Shown here: one piece after another, positions 48,862 through 56,985 of the stretch
Numbering within the stretch: the first letter of the stretch is position 1
Layout of the letters: each line of letters starts with the position of its first letter
Assembly (NCBI RefSeq): GCF_040643635.1
Contig: NZ_JBEYUS010000002.1
Span: forward strand, 1 to 64,000
Length of the DNA: 64,000 nt
Direction of reading: 5' to 3'
From: Saccharopolyspora_C sp040643635
GTDB taxonomy: Bacteria > Actinomycetota > Actinomycetes > Mycobacteriales > Pseudonocardiaceae
Notes under the pieces: generated by a model
Told to the model about the DNA's origin: nothing
Databases searched by the model: none
What the model saw: only the letters and a program-made list of their open reading frames with translations
Position numbers and translations under genes: made by a program

Positions 48862-50580
48862 TCAGTCGGCGGCCGGGTACGGCGCCCTGGCCTGCGCGGC
48901 CCGGTCCAGCCACGCCCGCCAGGACGCCGCCGAGCCCGCGGGCTCGGACCACGGCTGCGCGCAGCGGACCAGCCGGGTGCCGCCGGTGGTGAGCCAGCGG
49001 TGCACCACCCGCACCTCGTCGGCGGGGGCGCCGCGCAGCGGGCCCGGCTCGGGCAGCACCGTCTCGGCCGCGGCCTGCAGCGCGTCGACCACCGGCATCG
49101 GCGGCACCCCGCGGCGCGCGTTCCCGGCGGCGGCGAGCCTGCCGTGGCGGACCACCGCCAGCTGCCAGCCGCCGGAACCGTCCGGGCGGGCCGCGACCAG
49201 CTCGGGCACCGCCGCCAGTGCCGCCCAGCGCTGCGCCTGGTCCAGCGCGCGCACCAGTTCGGCGAGCCGGTCGCGGGCCGCGGCGGCGTCCTCGAAGCGC
49301 TCTTCGGCGGAGAACCGGCCCAGCTCGGCGCGCAGCCGCTCCAGCAGTCCGCCGGGTTCCCAGCGGGGCGCGCCGGAGATCACCTCACGCACCGAGACCA
49401 CTTCCGGCGCGTACTCCTCGACGCTCTGCAACCCGGCGCACGGTGCCGCGCAGCGGCCCAGCTCGTGCACCGCGCACGGGCGGCCGCGCTGGTCCCGCGC
49501 CGGGATCCGCTCGGTGCAGCGGCGCAGCGAGCCCCCGGCTTGCAGGGTCTCGACGGCCGCCGCGGCCGCGGTGCGGGAGCGGAACGGACCCAGCGCGCCG
49601 TCCCGGGCGGTGCGCACGATCGACAGCCGCGGGAACGCCTCCTCGGTGAGCACCACCCACCAGGTGCGCTTCGGGAACTTGGAGCGGCGGTTGTAGCGCG
49701 GCTGGTGCGCGCCGAGCAGCCGCAGCTCCCGGACCTCGGCCTCCAGCGGGTGCGCGCACTCGACGTGGTCCACCCGGTGCGCGAGTCCCGCCATCTCCTT
49801 GACCCGGCTGCGGCGCTCCCCGGCGGTGAAGTACTGCCGGACCCGGCGCTGCAGGTCGGAGGCGGTGCCGACGTAGAGCACCTCCTCGTTCGGGCCGCGG
49901 AAGAGGTAGACGCCGGGCGCGTGCGGCAGCGGATCGGCGAGACCGCGGTTGCGGCGCTGCTGCGGGGTCACGTCCGGCAGGTGCTCCAGCAGCTCCGGGA
50001 CGGTCCGCACGCCCAGCGGCCCGAGGCGCTCCAGCAGCGCGTGCAGCACGTCGACGGTGGCGCGGGCGTCGTCGAGGGCGCGGTGCACCGGGGTGGTGCG
50101 GGCGTGCAGCACGCGGGCGAGGGTGCCCAGCTTGTGGTTCGGCGTCTCGTCCTTGCCGAGCACGCGGCGGGCGAGTTTCGCGGTGCACAGCACCGTCGGC
50201 TTCGGCCAGGCCACGCCGAGCCGCTCGCACTCCGCCCGGAGGAAGCCCACGTCGAACGGGGCGTTGTGCGCGACCAGCACCGCATCCCGGCTGAACTCGA
50301 GGAACGCGGGCAGCACCGAGTCGAACCGGGGCGCGCCGTGCACCATCGCCTGGGTGATGCCGGTGATCGAGACCACCATCGGCGGGATCTCGCGGCCGGG
50401 GTCGACGAGGGTGCCGAACTCGCCGAGTACCTCGCCGCCGCGCACCTTCACCGCGCCGATCTCGGTGACGGTGTCCTGCCGGGAGCTGCCGCCGGTGGTC
50501 TCCAGGTCGACGACGACGAAGGTGGCCGAGTGCAGCGGGAGTTCGTCGTCGATCTCGTCGAAGGTCAGCTGCCCGGTCAT
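48862..50580 (-). CDS. DEDDh exonuclease / UvrC-like GIY-YIG fusion protein
   Basis: A 572-residue nuclease with two modules. The N-terminal DnaQ-type 3'-5' exonuclease has VVDLETTGG, VAHNAPFDVGFL and HRALDDAR (DEDDh residues). It is followed by a GIY-YIG domain (PGVYLFRGPNEEVLYVGTA...RRVRQYF) as in UvrC. Next, RCTERIPARDQRGRPCAVHE and LGRCAAPCAG carry four cysteines spaced C-x13-C-x7-C-x3-C, very like the iron-sulfur site of UvrC. A UVR-like FEDAAAARDRLAELVRAL follows. A homologue (Rv2191) is known in mycobacteria; its exact repair role is unclear. ATG 50580 lies 7 nt after TAGCGT. It is divergent, 74 bp from the NYN gene. Confidence 0.93.
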   Translation of the reverse strand: MTGQLTFDEIDDELPLHSATFVVVDLETTGGSSRQDTVTEIGAVKVRGGEVLGEFGTLVDPGREIPPMVVSITGITQAMVHGAPRFDSVLPAFLEFSRDAVLVAHNAPFDVGFLRAECERLGVAWPKPTVLCTAKLARRVLGKDETPNHKLGTLARVLHARTTPVHRALDDARATVDVLHALLERLGPLGVRTVPELLEHLPDVTPQQRRNRGLADPLPHAPGVYLFRGPNEEVLYVGTASDLQRRVRQYFTAGERRSRVKEMAGLAHRVDHVECAHPLEAEVRELRLLGAHQPRYNRRSKFPKRTWWVVLTEEAFPRLSIVRTARDGALGPFRSRTAAAAAVETLQAGGSLRRCTERIPARDQRGRPCAVHELGRCAAPCAGLQSVEEYAPEVVSVREVISGAPRWEPGGLLERLRAELGRFSAEERFEDAAAARDRLAELVRALDQAQRWAALAAVPELVAARPDGSGGWQLAVVRHGRLAAAGNARRGVPPMPVVDALQAAAETVLPEPGPLRGAPADEVRVVHRWLTTGGTRLVRCAQPWSEPAGSAASWRAWLDRAAQARAPYPAAD

Positions 50581-50587
50581 CGCATGC

Positions 50588-50593
50588 ACGCTA
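50588..50593 (-). promoter_or_regulatory. -10 element TAGCGT of the exonuclease gene (leaderless)
   Basis: On the minus strand TAGCGT ends 7 nt before ATG 50580. Confidence 0.55.
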
Positions 50594-50642
50594 CGACGGG
50601 ACCCCGACAACCTCCGGATCGGGTGAGCGGGGAGCGGCCGAC

Positions 50643-50648
50643 TAGCCT
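50643..50648 (+). promoter_or_regulatory. -10 element TAGCCT of the NYN gene (leaderless)
   Basis: TAGCCT ends 6 nt before GTG 50655. It lies back to back with the divergent leaderless promoter at 50588-50593. Confidence 0.65.
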
Positions 50649-50654
50649 GGGGTC

Positions 50655-52322
50655 GTGGTTCCGCCGACGTCGGGTGCTGACTCCCCGCGCACCGAAGAGT
50701 CTGCTGTGGACGGTCCGCGGCAGGTGCCGGACGGTGCCCGGGAGACCGGTCCCGAACAGCCTTCCCCGGCGCGGCGCTCCGAAGCGGACCGGCCCCGGGA
50801 ACCTGGCCGTCCCGGGGATGTCGGTCGGCCTGCGGGAGCGGAGCGGTCCGGGGGAGCTGAACGGCCTGCGGGAGCCGAACGGTCTGCGGGAGCCGAGGGT
50901 TCCGGGGAAGCGGACCGGCCTGCGGGCGCCGAACGGACCAGGGACGCCGCACTCCCCGCGGAAGCCGGGCGGTCCGGGGGAACCGAGCAGACCGGAGAAG
51001 CCGACCGGCCCCGGGAACCGGAGCAGCACCGGGAGTTCGGCGCGGACCCCGACGAGCTGCCCGCCCCGGTGCGTGCCCGGCTCGCCGAGCTGGCGGCGGA
51101 CGCCCTCGACGACCTGCGCCCCTCGGACGTGCCCGCCCAGCTGCGCCCGGTGGTCCGGTTCGCCCCGGCGAAGCGCGCGAAGCTCGGCCAGGGGCCGCTG
51201 CTGGTGGCGCTGCGCGACTCGCCGGTGTTCCGCACCGCGGTCGCCGATTGGTGCCGGGAGAACCGCCCTGAGGGGCTGGACGGGGTGCACCCGGACCCGG
51301 TGGTGGTGGCCGCGGCCGGGCTGCTGCTGGCGCTGCCGAACACGGGCCACTTCCTGGAGCTGGTCGCGTTCCGCGTGGAGCAGGGCCGGTTGCGCGGCGA
51401 GCGCGACTCGGCGCAGGCCAGGGCCCAGCGGCTCGCCGCGGACGCGGATCGGTTGCAGGCCGAGCTGGCCGAGGCCCGCCGCGCTCAGGAGCGCGCCGGG
51501 ACGGAGTCCGGTTCGGAGGCCGACCGGTTGCGCAAGCGGCTGCGGGAGCAGGGCGTGCGGCTGAAGGAGGCCAAGGACGACGCACAGGCGGCCCGCGCGG
51601 AGCTCGCGGCCGCGCACGAGCGGGTCGAATCGGAGCTGGCGGACCTGCGTGCGCAGCGGGACCGGGAGCGGGACCGCGCGCAGGAGGAGCGGGAGCGGGC
51701 GCAGCGCGCGGCGGCCGAGACCGAGGTGGCCCGCCAGTCGGCGCGGGAGGCCCGCCAGGGCGACGAGGTCCGGATCTCGCTGCTGCTGGAGACGATGGAG
51801 GGCGCGCTCGGCGGGCTGCGCCGGGAGCTGCGCGCGGGCGGCCACGGCCCGCGCCCGGCGGACGTGGTGCAGCGGGTGCGGCCGGATTCGGGGGAGACCG
51901 GCCGGGTCGCGGATGCGGCGGCGCTGGACCGGTTGCTGGCGCTGCCCGCGGTGCACGTGATCGTCGACGGCTACAACGTGACGAAGACCGGGTACCCGGA
52001 CCTGCCGCTGGCGGACCAGCGCAACCGGCTGGCGCACCAGCTGGCGGCGCTGGCGGCGCGCACCGGTGCCGAGGTGACGGTGGTGTTCGACGGGGCGGAC
52101 GTGCTGTCGGTGCCGACGGCGGGCCCGCGCGGGGTGCGGGTGATGTTCAGCCCGGCCGGAGTGATCGCGGACGACGTGATCCGGGAGCTGGTGGTGGCCG
52201 AGCCGCAGGGCAGGCAGCTGGTGGTGGCGACCTCGGACCGCGCGGTGGTGACGTCCGTGCGGCGCACGGGCGCGTACGCGGTGGCGTCGGCGGTGCTGCT
52301 GGAGCGGTTGAACCGGGTCTGA
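50655..52322 (+). CDS. NYN-domain (YacP-like) putative RNase with long coiled coil
   Basis: A 555-residue protein. Residues 1-130 are low-complexity, with repeated RPAGAER/GEADRP phrases. Residues 130-260 are a conserved helical domain (LPAPVRARLAELAADALDDL, FAPAKRAKLGQGPLL). Residues 260-400 are a charged coiled coil. The C-terminal NYN/PIN-like domain has VIVDGYNVTKTGYP, VTVVFDGADV, IADDVIRELV and VVATSDRAVVTS, which keep the acidic residues of an RNase active site. YacP-type NYN proteins cut structured or ribosomal RNA; the substrate here is unknown. GTG 50655 lies 6 nt after TAGCCT. The divergent neighbour is another nuclease. Confidence 0.88.
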   Translation: MVPPTSGADSPRTEESAVDGPRQVPDGARETGPEQPSPARRSEADRPREPGRPGDVGRPAGAERSGGAERPAGAERSAGAEGSGEADRPAGAERTRDAALPAEAGRSGGTEQTGEADRPREPEQHREFGADPDELPAPVRARLAELAADALDDLRPSDVPAQLRPVVRFAPAKRAKLGQGPLLVALRDSPVFRTAVADWCRENRPEGLDGVHPDPVVVAAAGLLLALPNTGHFLELVAFRVEQGRLRGERDSAQARAQRLAADADRLQAELAEARRAQERAGTESGSEADRLRKRLREQGVRLKEAKDDAQAARAELAAAHERVESELADLRAQRDRERDRAQEERERAQRAAAETEVARQSAREARQGDEVRISLLLETMEGALGGLRRELRAGGHGPRPADVVQRVRPDSGETGRVADAAALDRLLALPAVHVIVDGYNVTKTGYPDLPLADQRNRLAHQLAALAARTGAEVTVVFDGADVLSVPTAGPRGVRVMFSPAGVIADDVIRELVVAEPQGRQLVVATSDRAVVTSVRRTGAYAVASAVLLERLNRV

Positions 52323-52574
52323 GCGCCGGGGCGTGGTGGATCTCATAGCGGGCCCGTGCGGTGCGGTGGGCCGATCCGGGCCGGTGAGTCCCATCGGGGA
52401 GCCGCAGGTCAGAAGATCGGGTAATCCGATCACGCTCCGCGTATGAAGATAATCCCATTGTGCTATTGCGTCGTGTTCAGAAGAATTACCCCCCCTCTGC
52501 TAGACGTCACGCTTCACCTTTCGTAGCCTTACCGCGTCTTCGTGGCGATCAGCGACCCACTCCGGGTCCTCCGC
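52323..52574. other. 5' region of the NlpC/P60 gene, before the riboswitch
   Basis: About 250 bp that are unusually AT-rich for this window, especially 52420-52510, with runs such as gaagataatcccattgtgc and agaagaattacc. This is probably the promoter of the riboswitch-controlled transcript, but no -10/-35 pair could be chosen with confidence. No coding frame. Confidence 0.45.
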
Positions 52575-52705
52575 GAAGCGCCGCCGAATCGGCTAGTCGG
52601 GGAGCCGAACCGGGACCTGCCCCCGTGGGGTGAGCGGGCGCCGCAACGCGCCCGGAGTCCGGGATCGCTCCGGACCACCCCTGCGTTCTCGGTAGGCGGT
52701 CGACA
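52575..52705 (+). ncRNA. Probable cyclic di-AMP riboswitch (ydaO/yuaA type)
   Basis: The leader contains the ordered conserved pieces of the ydaO motif as I remember them: GCCGAATCGG (52583-52592), CGGGGAGCCGAACCGG (52598-52613), GGGGTGAGCGGG (52627-52638), a GC hairpin gcgggcgccgcaacgcgcccg, a CTCCGGACC segment, and near the 3' end CGGTAGGCGGTCGACAACG with GAAGGAG. In actinomycetes this class typically precedes NlpC/P60 and Rpf cell-wall hydrolases, exactly the context here. Boundaries are approximate and the fold was not computed. It would switch the downstream hydrolase off when c-di-AMP is high. Confidence 0.8.
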
Positions 52706-52716
52706 ACGAAGGAGCT

Positions 52717-53769
52717 ATGCGCGACGTGGCGTCGCACCGATTGAAGCGCACGATGCGCGGAGCGCTGGCGGCCTCGGCGGTCGCCGCCGCCGTCAGCATG
52801 ACCTCCGCGCCGGCGATCGCAGACCCCCAACTCCCCGACAACGCCTCGGACGCGGCCAAGCAGGTGCGCGAGCTCTCGCACCAGGCCGAAGTCGTCACCG
52901 AGGACTACAAGAAGGCCGAGGACGACCACGCGGCCAAGCAGGCCGAGCTCGACCGGTCCTCCGCCGAGGCGGACCAGGCCGAGCAGGTCGCCACGCAGGC
53001 CCGGGCCGAGGAAGAGCGCTTCCGCGGCCAGGTCGACAAGCTGACCACCGCCTCCTACCAGGGCGCCCGGCTGAACAAGCTCTCCGCGCTGCTGGTGAGC
53101 GAATCCCCGAACGACTTCCTCGACCGCGCTTCGGCGCTGGACGTGCTGGCCAAGGACAACAACGACGCGATCAAGCGGTTGTCCGCCGCCGTGCACCAGG
53201 CCGAGGACGCCACCAAGCGCGCCCAAGCCTCCCGCGAGCAGGCGGCACGGGCCGAGGCCGACGCGGCCCGCATCCAGGACGAGATCGGCCGCAAGAAGGC
53301 CGACATGGACGCGCAGATCGCCAAGGTCAAGGAGCGCTACGCCGAGCTCACCGAGGACGAGCAGTCCTCGCTGACCGGTGGCGGCGAGACCGACTACGAA
53401 TTCGCGGGCGGCAGCGGCTCGGCCGCCGCAGCGGTCACCGCCGCGCTGAGCAAGCAGGGCTCGTCGTACGTCTACGGCGCCAAGGGCCCGAGCACCTTCG
53501 ACTGCTCCGGCCTGATGCAGTGGGCCTACAAGCAGGCGGGCGTGAGCATCGGCGGCTCCACCAAGTCGCAGGTGACCGAGGGCAAGAGCATCTCGGCCAG
53601 CCAGCTCCAGCCCGGCGACCTGATCTTCTACTACAGCCCGGTCAGCCACGTCGCGATGTACGTCGGCAACGGCAAGGCCGTGCACGCCCCCACCGAGGGC
53701 GACGTGGTGAAGGTCGCGAAGTACGACAGCATCGCCCCGGTGAACTCGATCCGGCGCGTCGCAGGCTGA
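52717..53769 (+). CDS. Secreted NlpC/P60 peptidoglycan endopeptidase
   Basis: A 350-residue exported hydrolase. A signal peptide (about residues 13-36, ending APAIADP) is followed by a long helical coiled coil (about residues 45-215, Ala/Glu/Lys-rich) of the RipA/RipC type. The C-terminal NlpC/P60 domain cleaves the D-Glu-mDAP bond in stem peptides. The catalytic triad is FDCSGLMQWAYKQAG (C263), HVAMYVGNG (His) and AVHAPTEG (third polar residue, His). ATG 52717 lies only two bases after GGAG, so GTG 52726 is also possible. The preceding leader looks like a c-di-AMP riboswitch. A complex terminator hairpin follows. Confidence 0.95.
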   Translation: MRDVASHRLKRTMRGALAASAVAAAVSMTSAPAIADPQLPDNASDAAKQVRELSHQAEVVTEDYKKAEDDHAAKQAELDRSSAEADQAEQVATQARAEEERFRGQVDKLTTASYQGARLNKLSALLVSESPNDFLDRASALDVLAKDNNDAIKRLSAAVHQAEDATKRAQASREQAARAEADAARIQDEIGRKKADMDAQIAKVKERYAELTEDEQSSLTGGGETDYEFAGGSGSAAAAVTAALSKQGSSYVYGAKGPSTFDCSGLMQWAYKQAGVSIGGSTKSQVTEGKSISASQLQPGDLIFYYSPVSHVAMYVGNGKAVHAPTEGDVVKVAKYDSIAPVNSIRRVAG

Positions 53770-53792
53770 TTCCCGCAGCACCGCGCGGAACG

Positions 53793-53842
53793 CACGCGAG
53801 GGCCGTCGTCCCCGAGGAGGGGGCGGCGGCCCTTCTCGCGTG
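53793..53842 (+). terminator. Terminator after the NlpC/P60 gene
   Basis: A long hairpin: CACGCGAG pairs with CTCGCGTG, and GGCCGTCGTCCCC with GGGGGCGGCGGCC, with a small ctt bulge. It ends about 60 bp before the next gene. Confidence 0.75.
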
Positions 53843-53890
53843 TGGGTGACGGGCGGCCGTTCGCGACGGGCCGGGCGCCGCGGGGCCACT

Positions 53891-53896
53891 TACGAT
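53891..53896 (+). promoter_or_regulatory. -10 element TACGAT (leaderless)
   Basis: TACGAT ends 7 nt before GTG 53904. Confidence 0.6.
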
Positions 53897-53903
53897 CCGG
53901 CTC

Positions 53904-55148
53904 GTGCCTGGGGCGTCGAGGGGGTGGCCTGCGGCGGTCGCCGCCGCGGCCGCACTGGCCGTGGGCGCGTTCGTCCCGTTCCCGGCGCAGGCCCCGCCCG
54001 CACCCGTTCCCGCGTTCCAGAACGCCGCTCCGGCGACCGCGCAGCGCGAGTGGCAGGCGGTGCTGGAGAGCCGCGCCCGCGCCGTCCTGGACCACGACGA
54101 GGCCGCGTTCACGGCTTCGCTGGACCCGGCGGCCCCCGACGACTTCCAGCGCAGGCAGCGCGAGCTCTTCCGCAGCCTCGCCGAGGTGCCGCTCGCCGAA
54201 TGGGGCTACGAGGTGCGGGACGCCCCGGCCGCGGGCGGGACGCCGGAGGTGGTGCTGCGCTACGCGCTGGTCGGCGTCGACGAGGTGCCCACCGAACGCC
54301 CGACCGGGTTCACCTTCACCCGCCGGGACGGGCGCTGGCTGCTCAGCGGCGACGAGCGGGCGCGCGGGCGGTCCTGGCGCGGGCCGTGGGACTTCGGCGA
54401 CTGCCGGGTCCGGGTGCTGCCGCACGGCGTGATCATCGGCCACGACGGGTCCGAGGAGCTCGCGGACCGGGTGGCGGGGGAGCTGGATTCGGCGGAGGCC
54501 GCGGTGACCGCGGTGTGGGGGCCGGACTGGCGGCGCCAGGTGGGCGTGCTGCTGCCGCGCTCCCAGGAGGAGCTGCGCGAGCTGGTGGGCGCCGAGTTCG
54601 CGGTGGACGGCATCGCCGCCGTCGCCGTCGCGGACAAGGTGGACACCGCCTCCCGGCGGGTGGAGGGCCCGCGGGTGGTGCTCAACACCGAGACCGCGGA
54701 CCGGCTCTCGGACACCTCGCTGCGGGTGGTGCTGCGGCACGAGATGGCGCACGTGGCCGCGCGGGCCGACACCGCGGACGGCGCGCCGATGTGGCTGCTG
54801 GAGGGCTTCGCGGACTACGTCGGCTACCGGGCCAGCGGGTTGTCGCCGGAGCGGATCGCGCCCGACCTGGCCCGGCGGGTGCGCACCGGGGAGCCGCCTG
54901 CGGGGCCGCCGCCGGACACCGAGTTCCACGCCTCCGGCCGCGATCTGGACCTGGCCTACCAGCAGTCCTGGTCGCTGGTGGCGCACCTGGCGAAGCTGGT
55001 GGGGGAGCCGAAGGTGGTGCAGCTGTACAAGCGCATCGCGGGCTCCGGATCACCGTCCGAAGTGGACCCGGCGCTGCACGAGATCGCCGGGTTGTCCACC
55101 TCGGACCTGCTCAGGTCCTGGAGATCGGAGCTCCGCAGGATGTTCTGA
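53904..55148 (+). CDS. Exported putative zinc metalloprotease (HExxH)
   Basis: A 414-residue exported protein. The signal peptide (about residues 8-30, VAAAAALAVGAFVPFPAQA) is followed by a domain of about 130 residues that resembles an NTF2-like/uncharacterised actinobacterial module. A gluzincin-like domain then has HEMAH at residues 279-283 in RHEMAHVAARA and the third-ligand glutamate in PMWLLEGFADYVG. This arrangement is that of the peptidase MA-like superfamily. No substrate is known. GTG 53904 lies 7 nt after TACGAT and is taken as leaderless. It is convergent with the acyl-CoA ligase gene, separated by a short hairpin. Confidence 0.85.
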   Translation: MPGASRGWPAAVAAAAALAVGAFVPFPAQAPPAPVPAFQNAAPATAQREWQAVLESRARAVLDHDEAAFTASLDPAAPDDFQRRQRELFRSLAEVPLAEWGYEVRDAPAAGGTPEVVLRYALVGVDEVPTERPTGFTFTRRDGRWLLSGDERARGRSWRGPWDFGDCRVRVLPHGVIIGHDGSEELADRVAGELDSAEAAVTAVWGPDWRRQVGVLLPRSQEELRELVGAEFAVDGIAAVAVADKVDTASRRVEGPRVVLNTETADRLSDTSLRVVLRHEMAHVAARADTADGAPMWLLEGFADYVGYRASGLSPERIAPDLARRVRTGEPPAGPPPDTEFHASGRDLDLAYQQSWSLVAHLAKLVGEPKVVQLYKRIAGSGSPSEVDPALHEIAGLSTSDLLRSWRSELRRMF

Positions 55149-55159
55149 TCGCTCGTTCC

Positions 55160-55178
55160 CCCCTCGCGCGGCGAGGGG
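55160..55178. terminator. Short convergent hairpin
   Basis: CCCCTCGC (55160-55167) and GCGAGGGG (55171-55178) with a gcg loop, between convergent stop codons. A short stem, so function is less sure. Confidence 0.55.
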
Positions 55179-55191
55179 ATTCCGGGGGAGA

Positions 55192-56985
55192 TCAGCCGTA
55201 GATCGCCTCGATGTCGGCCGCGTGGTTCTCCGCGACCTTGTTGCGCTTGAGCTTCATGCTCGGCGTCATCTCGCCGGTGGCCTCGGTGAAGTCCTTCGGC
55301 AGGATGCGGAACTTCTTGATCGCCTCGGCGCGGGAGACGGCCTTGTTGGCCTCGTCGATGGCGGCCTGCACGTCGGCGTGCACCTCGGGGTCGTCGACCA
55401 GCTCGGTCAGCGGGGTGTCCGCGGAGCGGCCGTGGTTGCCCAGCCACGCGGGCAGGAACTCCGGGTCGAGGGTGACCAGCGCGCCGATGAACGGCTTCTT
55501 GTCGCCGACGACCATGCACTGGCTGATCAGCGGGTGCGCGCGCAGGTGGTCTTCGAGCACGGCGGGTGCGACGTTCTTGCCGCCCGCGGTCACGATGATC
55601 TCCTTCTTGCGCCCGGTGATCCGCAGGAAGCCCTCCTCGTCGAGGGAGCCGAGGTCGCCGGTGTGGAACCAGCCGTCCTCGAGGGATTCCTTGGTGGCGG
55701 TCTCGTTGTTCCAGTAGCGGCGGAACACGACGTCGCCCTTGAGCAGCACCTCGCCGTCCTCGGCGATGCGCACGCTGGTGCCGGGGATCGGCTTCCCGAC
55801 GGTGCCGATCTTGTAGGCCTCTTCGACGTTGACCGCGGCGGCCGCGGTGGTCTCGGTGAGCCCGTAGCCCTCCAGCACCGGCACGCCCACCCCGCGGTAG
55901 AAGTGCGCCAGCCGGTCGCCCAGCGGTGCCCCGCCGGAGACGGCGCCGAGGCAGCGGCCGCCGAGCGCGGCGCGCAGCTTGCCGAAGACGAGCTTGTCGA
56001 ACAGGAAGTGCTTGGCGCGCAGGCCGATGCCGGGCCCGCCGGTGTCCAGCGCCTGGCTGTAGGCGACGGCGGTGTCCTCGGCGGCGTCGAAGATGCGGCC
56101 CTTGCCGTCGCCGTGCGCCTTCTGCTTGGCGGTGTTGTAGACCTTCTCGAACACGCGCGGCACGGCGAGGATCAGCGTGGGCCGGAACGACCCGAGGTCG
56201 CTGACGAGGTCCTTGACATCGCCGGTGTGCCCGAGCGTGGTGCGCGAGTAGACGCAGGCGGTGGCGATGGCGCGGGCCAGCACGTGCGCCATCGGCAGGA
56301 ACATCAGCATCGAGTTGCCCTGCCGCAGCAGCTGCGGGAAGACGCTGACGTCGCCGCGGACCTCGGCGAGCAGGTTGCGGTGGCTGAGCTCGCAGCCCTT
56401 GGGGCGGCCGGTGGTGCCGGAGGTGTAGATGAGGGTGGCCAGCTCGTCGGCGCGGACTTCGCGGCGGCGCCGGTGGGCGTCCTGGTCGGTGATGTCGGCG
56501 CCGAGCTCGGTGAGCGCGTCGACGGCGCCCTCGGCCGCGTCGATCTGCCAGACGTGCTCCAGGGCGGGGAGCTTCTCGACGACGCCGTCGAGCTCCGCGC
56601 GGTGCGCGTCGGTCTCGACGAACACGGCGCGGGCGCCGGAGTCGCTGAGGATCCACTCGGCCTGGTCGGCGGAGGAGGTCTCGTACACCGGCACGGTCAC
56701 GCAGCCCGCGGACCAGATGGCGAAGTCCAGCAGCGTCCACTCGTAGCGGGTGCGGGACATCAGCCCGACCCGGTCGCCGTGCTGCAGCCCGGCGGCGATC
56801 AGCCCTTTGGCGATCGCGAGCACCTGGGCGGCGAATTCGGCGGCGGTGACGTCGATCCAGGTGCCGTCCACCCGGCGGCGGAAGCTCACGTTGCCGCCGA
56901 AGCGTTCCGCGTTCGCCCACACCATGTCGGTGAGGTTCTCGTCTTCGGCCACGGCCTCAGTCGCGGGGACGCTGAACTCTCGCAC
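55192..56985 (-). CDS. Long-chain fatty-acid--CoA ligase (FadD15-like)
   Basis: A 597-residue ANL-superfamily adenylating enzyme that activates fatty acids as acyl-AMP and then acyl-CoA. The ATP/AMP motif TLIYTSGTTGRPKGCELSH is followed by LEGYGLTETTA, GWFHTGDLG and the hinge/catalytic ITGRKKEIIVTAGGKNVAP, the long-chain ACSL style. GTG 56985 has GGAGG 7 nt upstream on the minus strand. The position next to a metallophosphoesterase, an SRPBCC protein and an ArsA-like ATPase recalls the fadD15 (Rv2187) neighbourhood in M. tuberculosis, from memory. A 12-bp palindrome in the promoter region may bind a TetR-type lipid regulator. Confidence 0.94.
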   Translation of the reverse strand: MREFSVPATEAVAEDENLTDMVWANAERFGGNVSFRRRVDGTWIDVTAAEFAAQVLAIAKGLIAAGLQHGDRVGLMSRTRYEWTLLDFAIWSAGCVTVPVYETSSADQAEWILSDSGARAVFVETDAHRAELDGVVEKLPALEHVWQIDAAEGAVDALTELGADITDQDAHRRRREVRADELATLIYTSGTTGRPKGCELSHRNLLAEVRGDVSVFPQLLRQGNSMLMFLPMAHVLARAIATACVYSRTTLGHTGDVKDLVSDLGSFRPTLILAVPRVFEKVYNTAKQKAHGDGKGRIFDAAEDTAVAYSQALDTGGPGIGLRAKHFLFDKLVFGKLRAALGGRCLGAVSGGAPLGDRLAHFYRGVGVPVLEGYGLTETTAAAAVNVEEAYKIGTVGKPIPGTSVRIAEDGEVLLKGDVVFRRYWNNETATKESLEDGWFHTGDLGSLDEEGFLRITGRKKEIIVTAGGKNVAPAVLEDHLRAHPLISQCMVVGDKKPFIGALVTLDPEFLPAWLGNHGRSADTPLTELVDDPEVHADVQAAIDEANKAVSRAEAIKKFRILPKDFTEATGEMTPSMKLKRNKVAENHAADIEAIYG

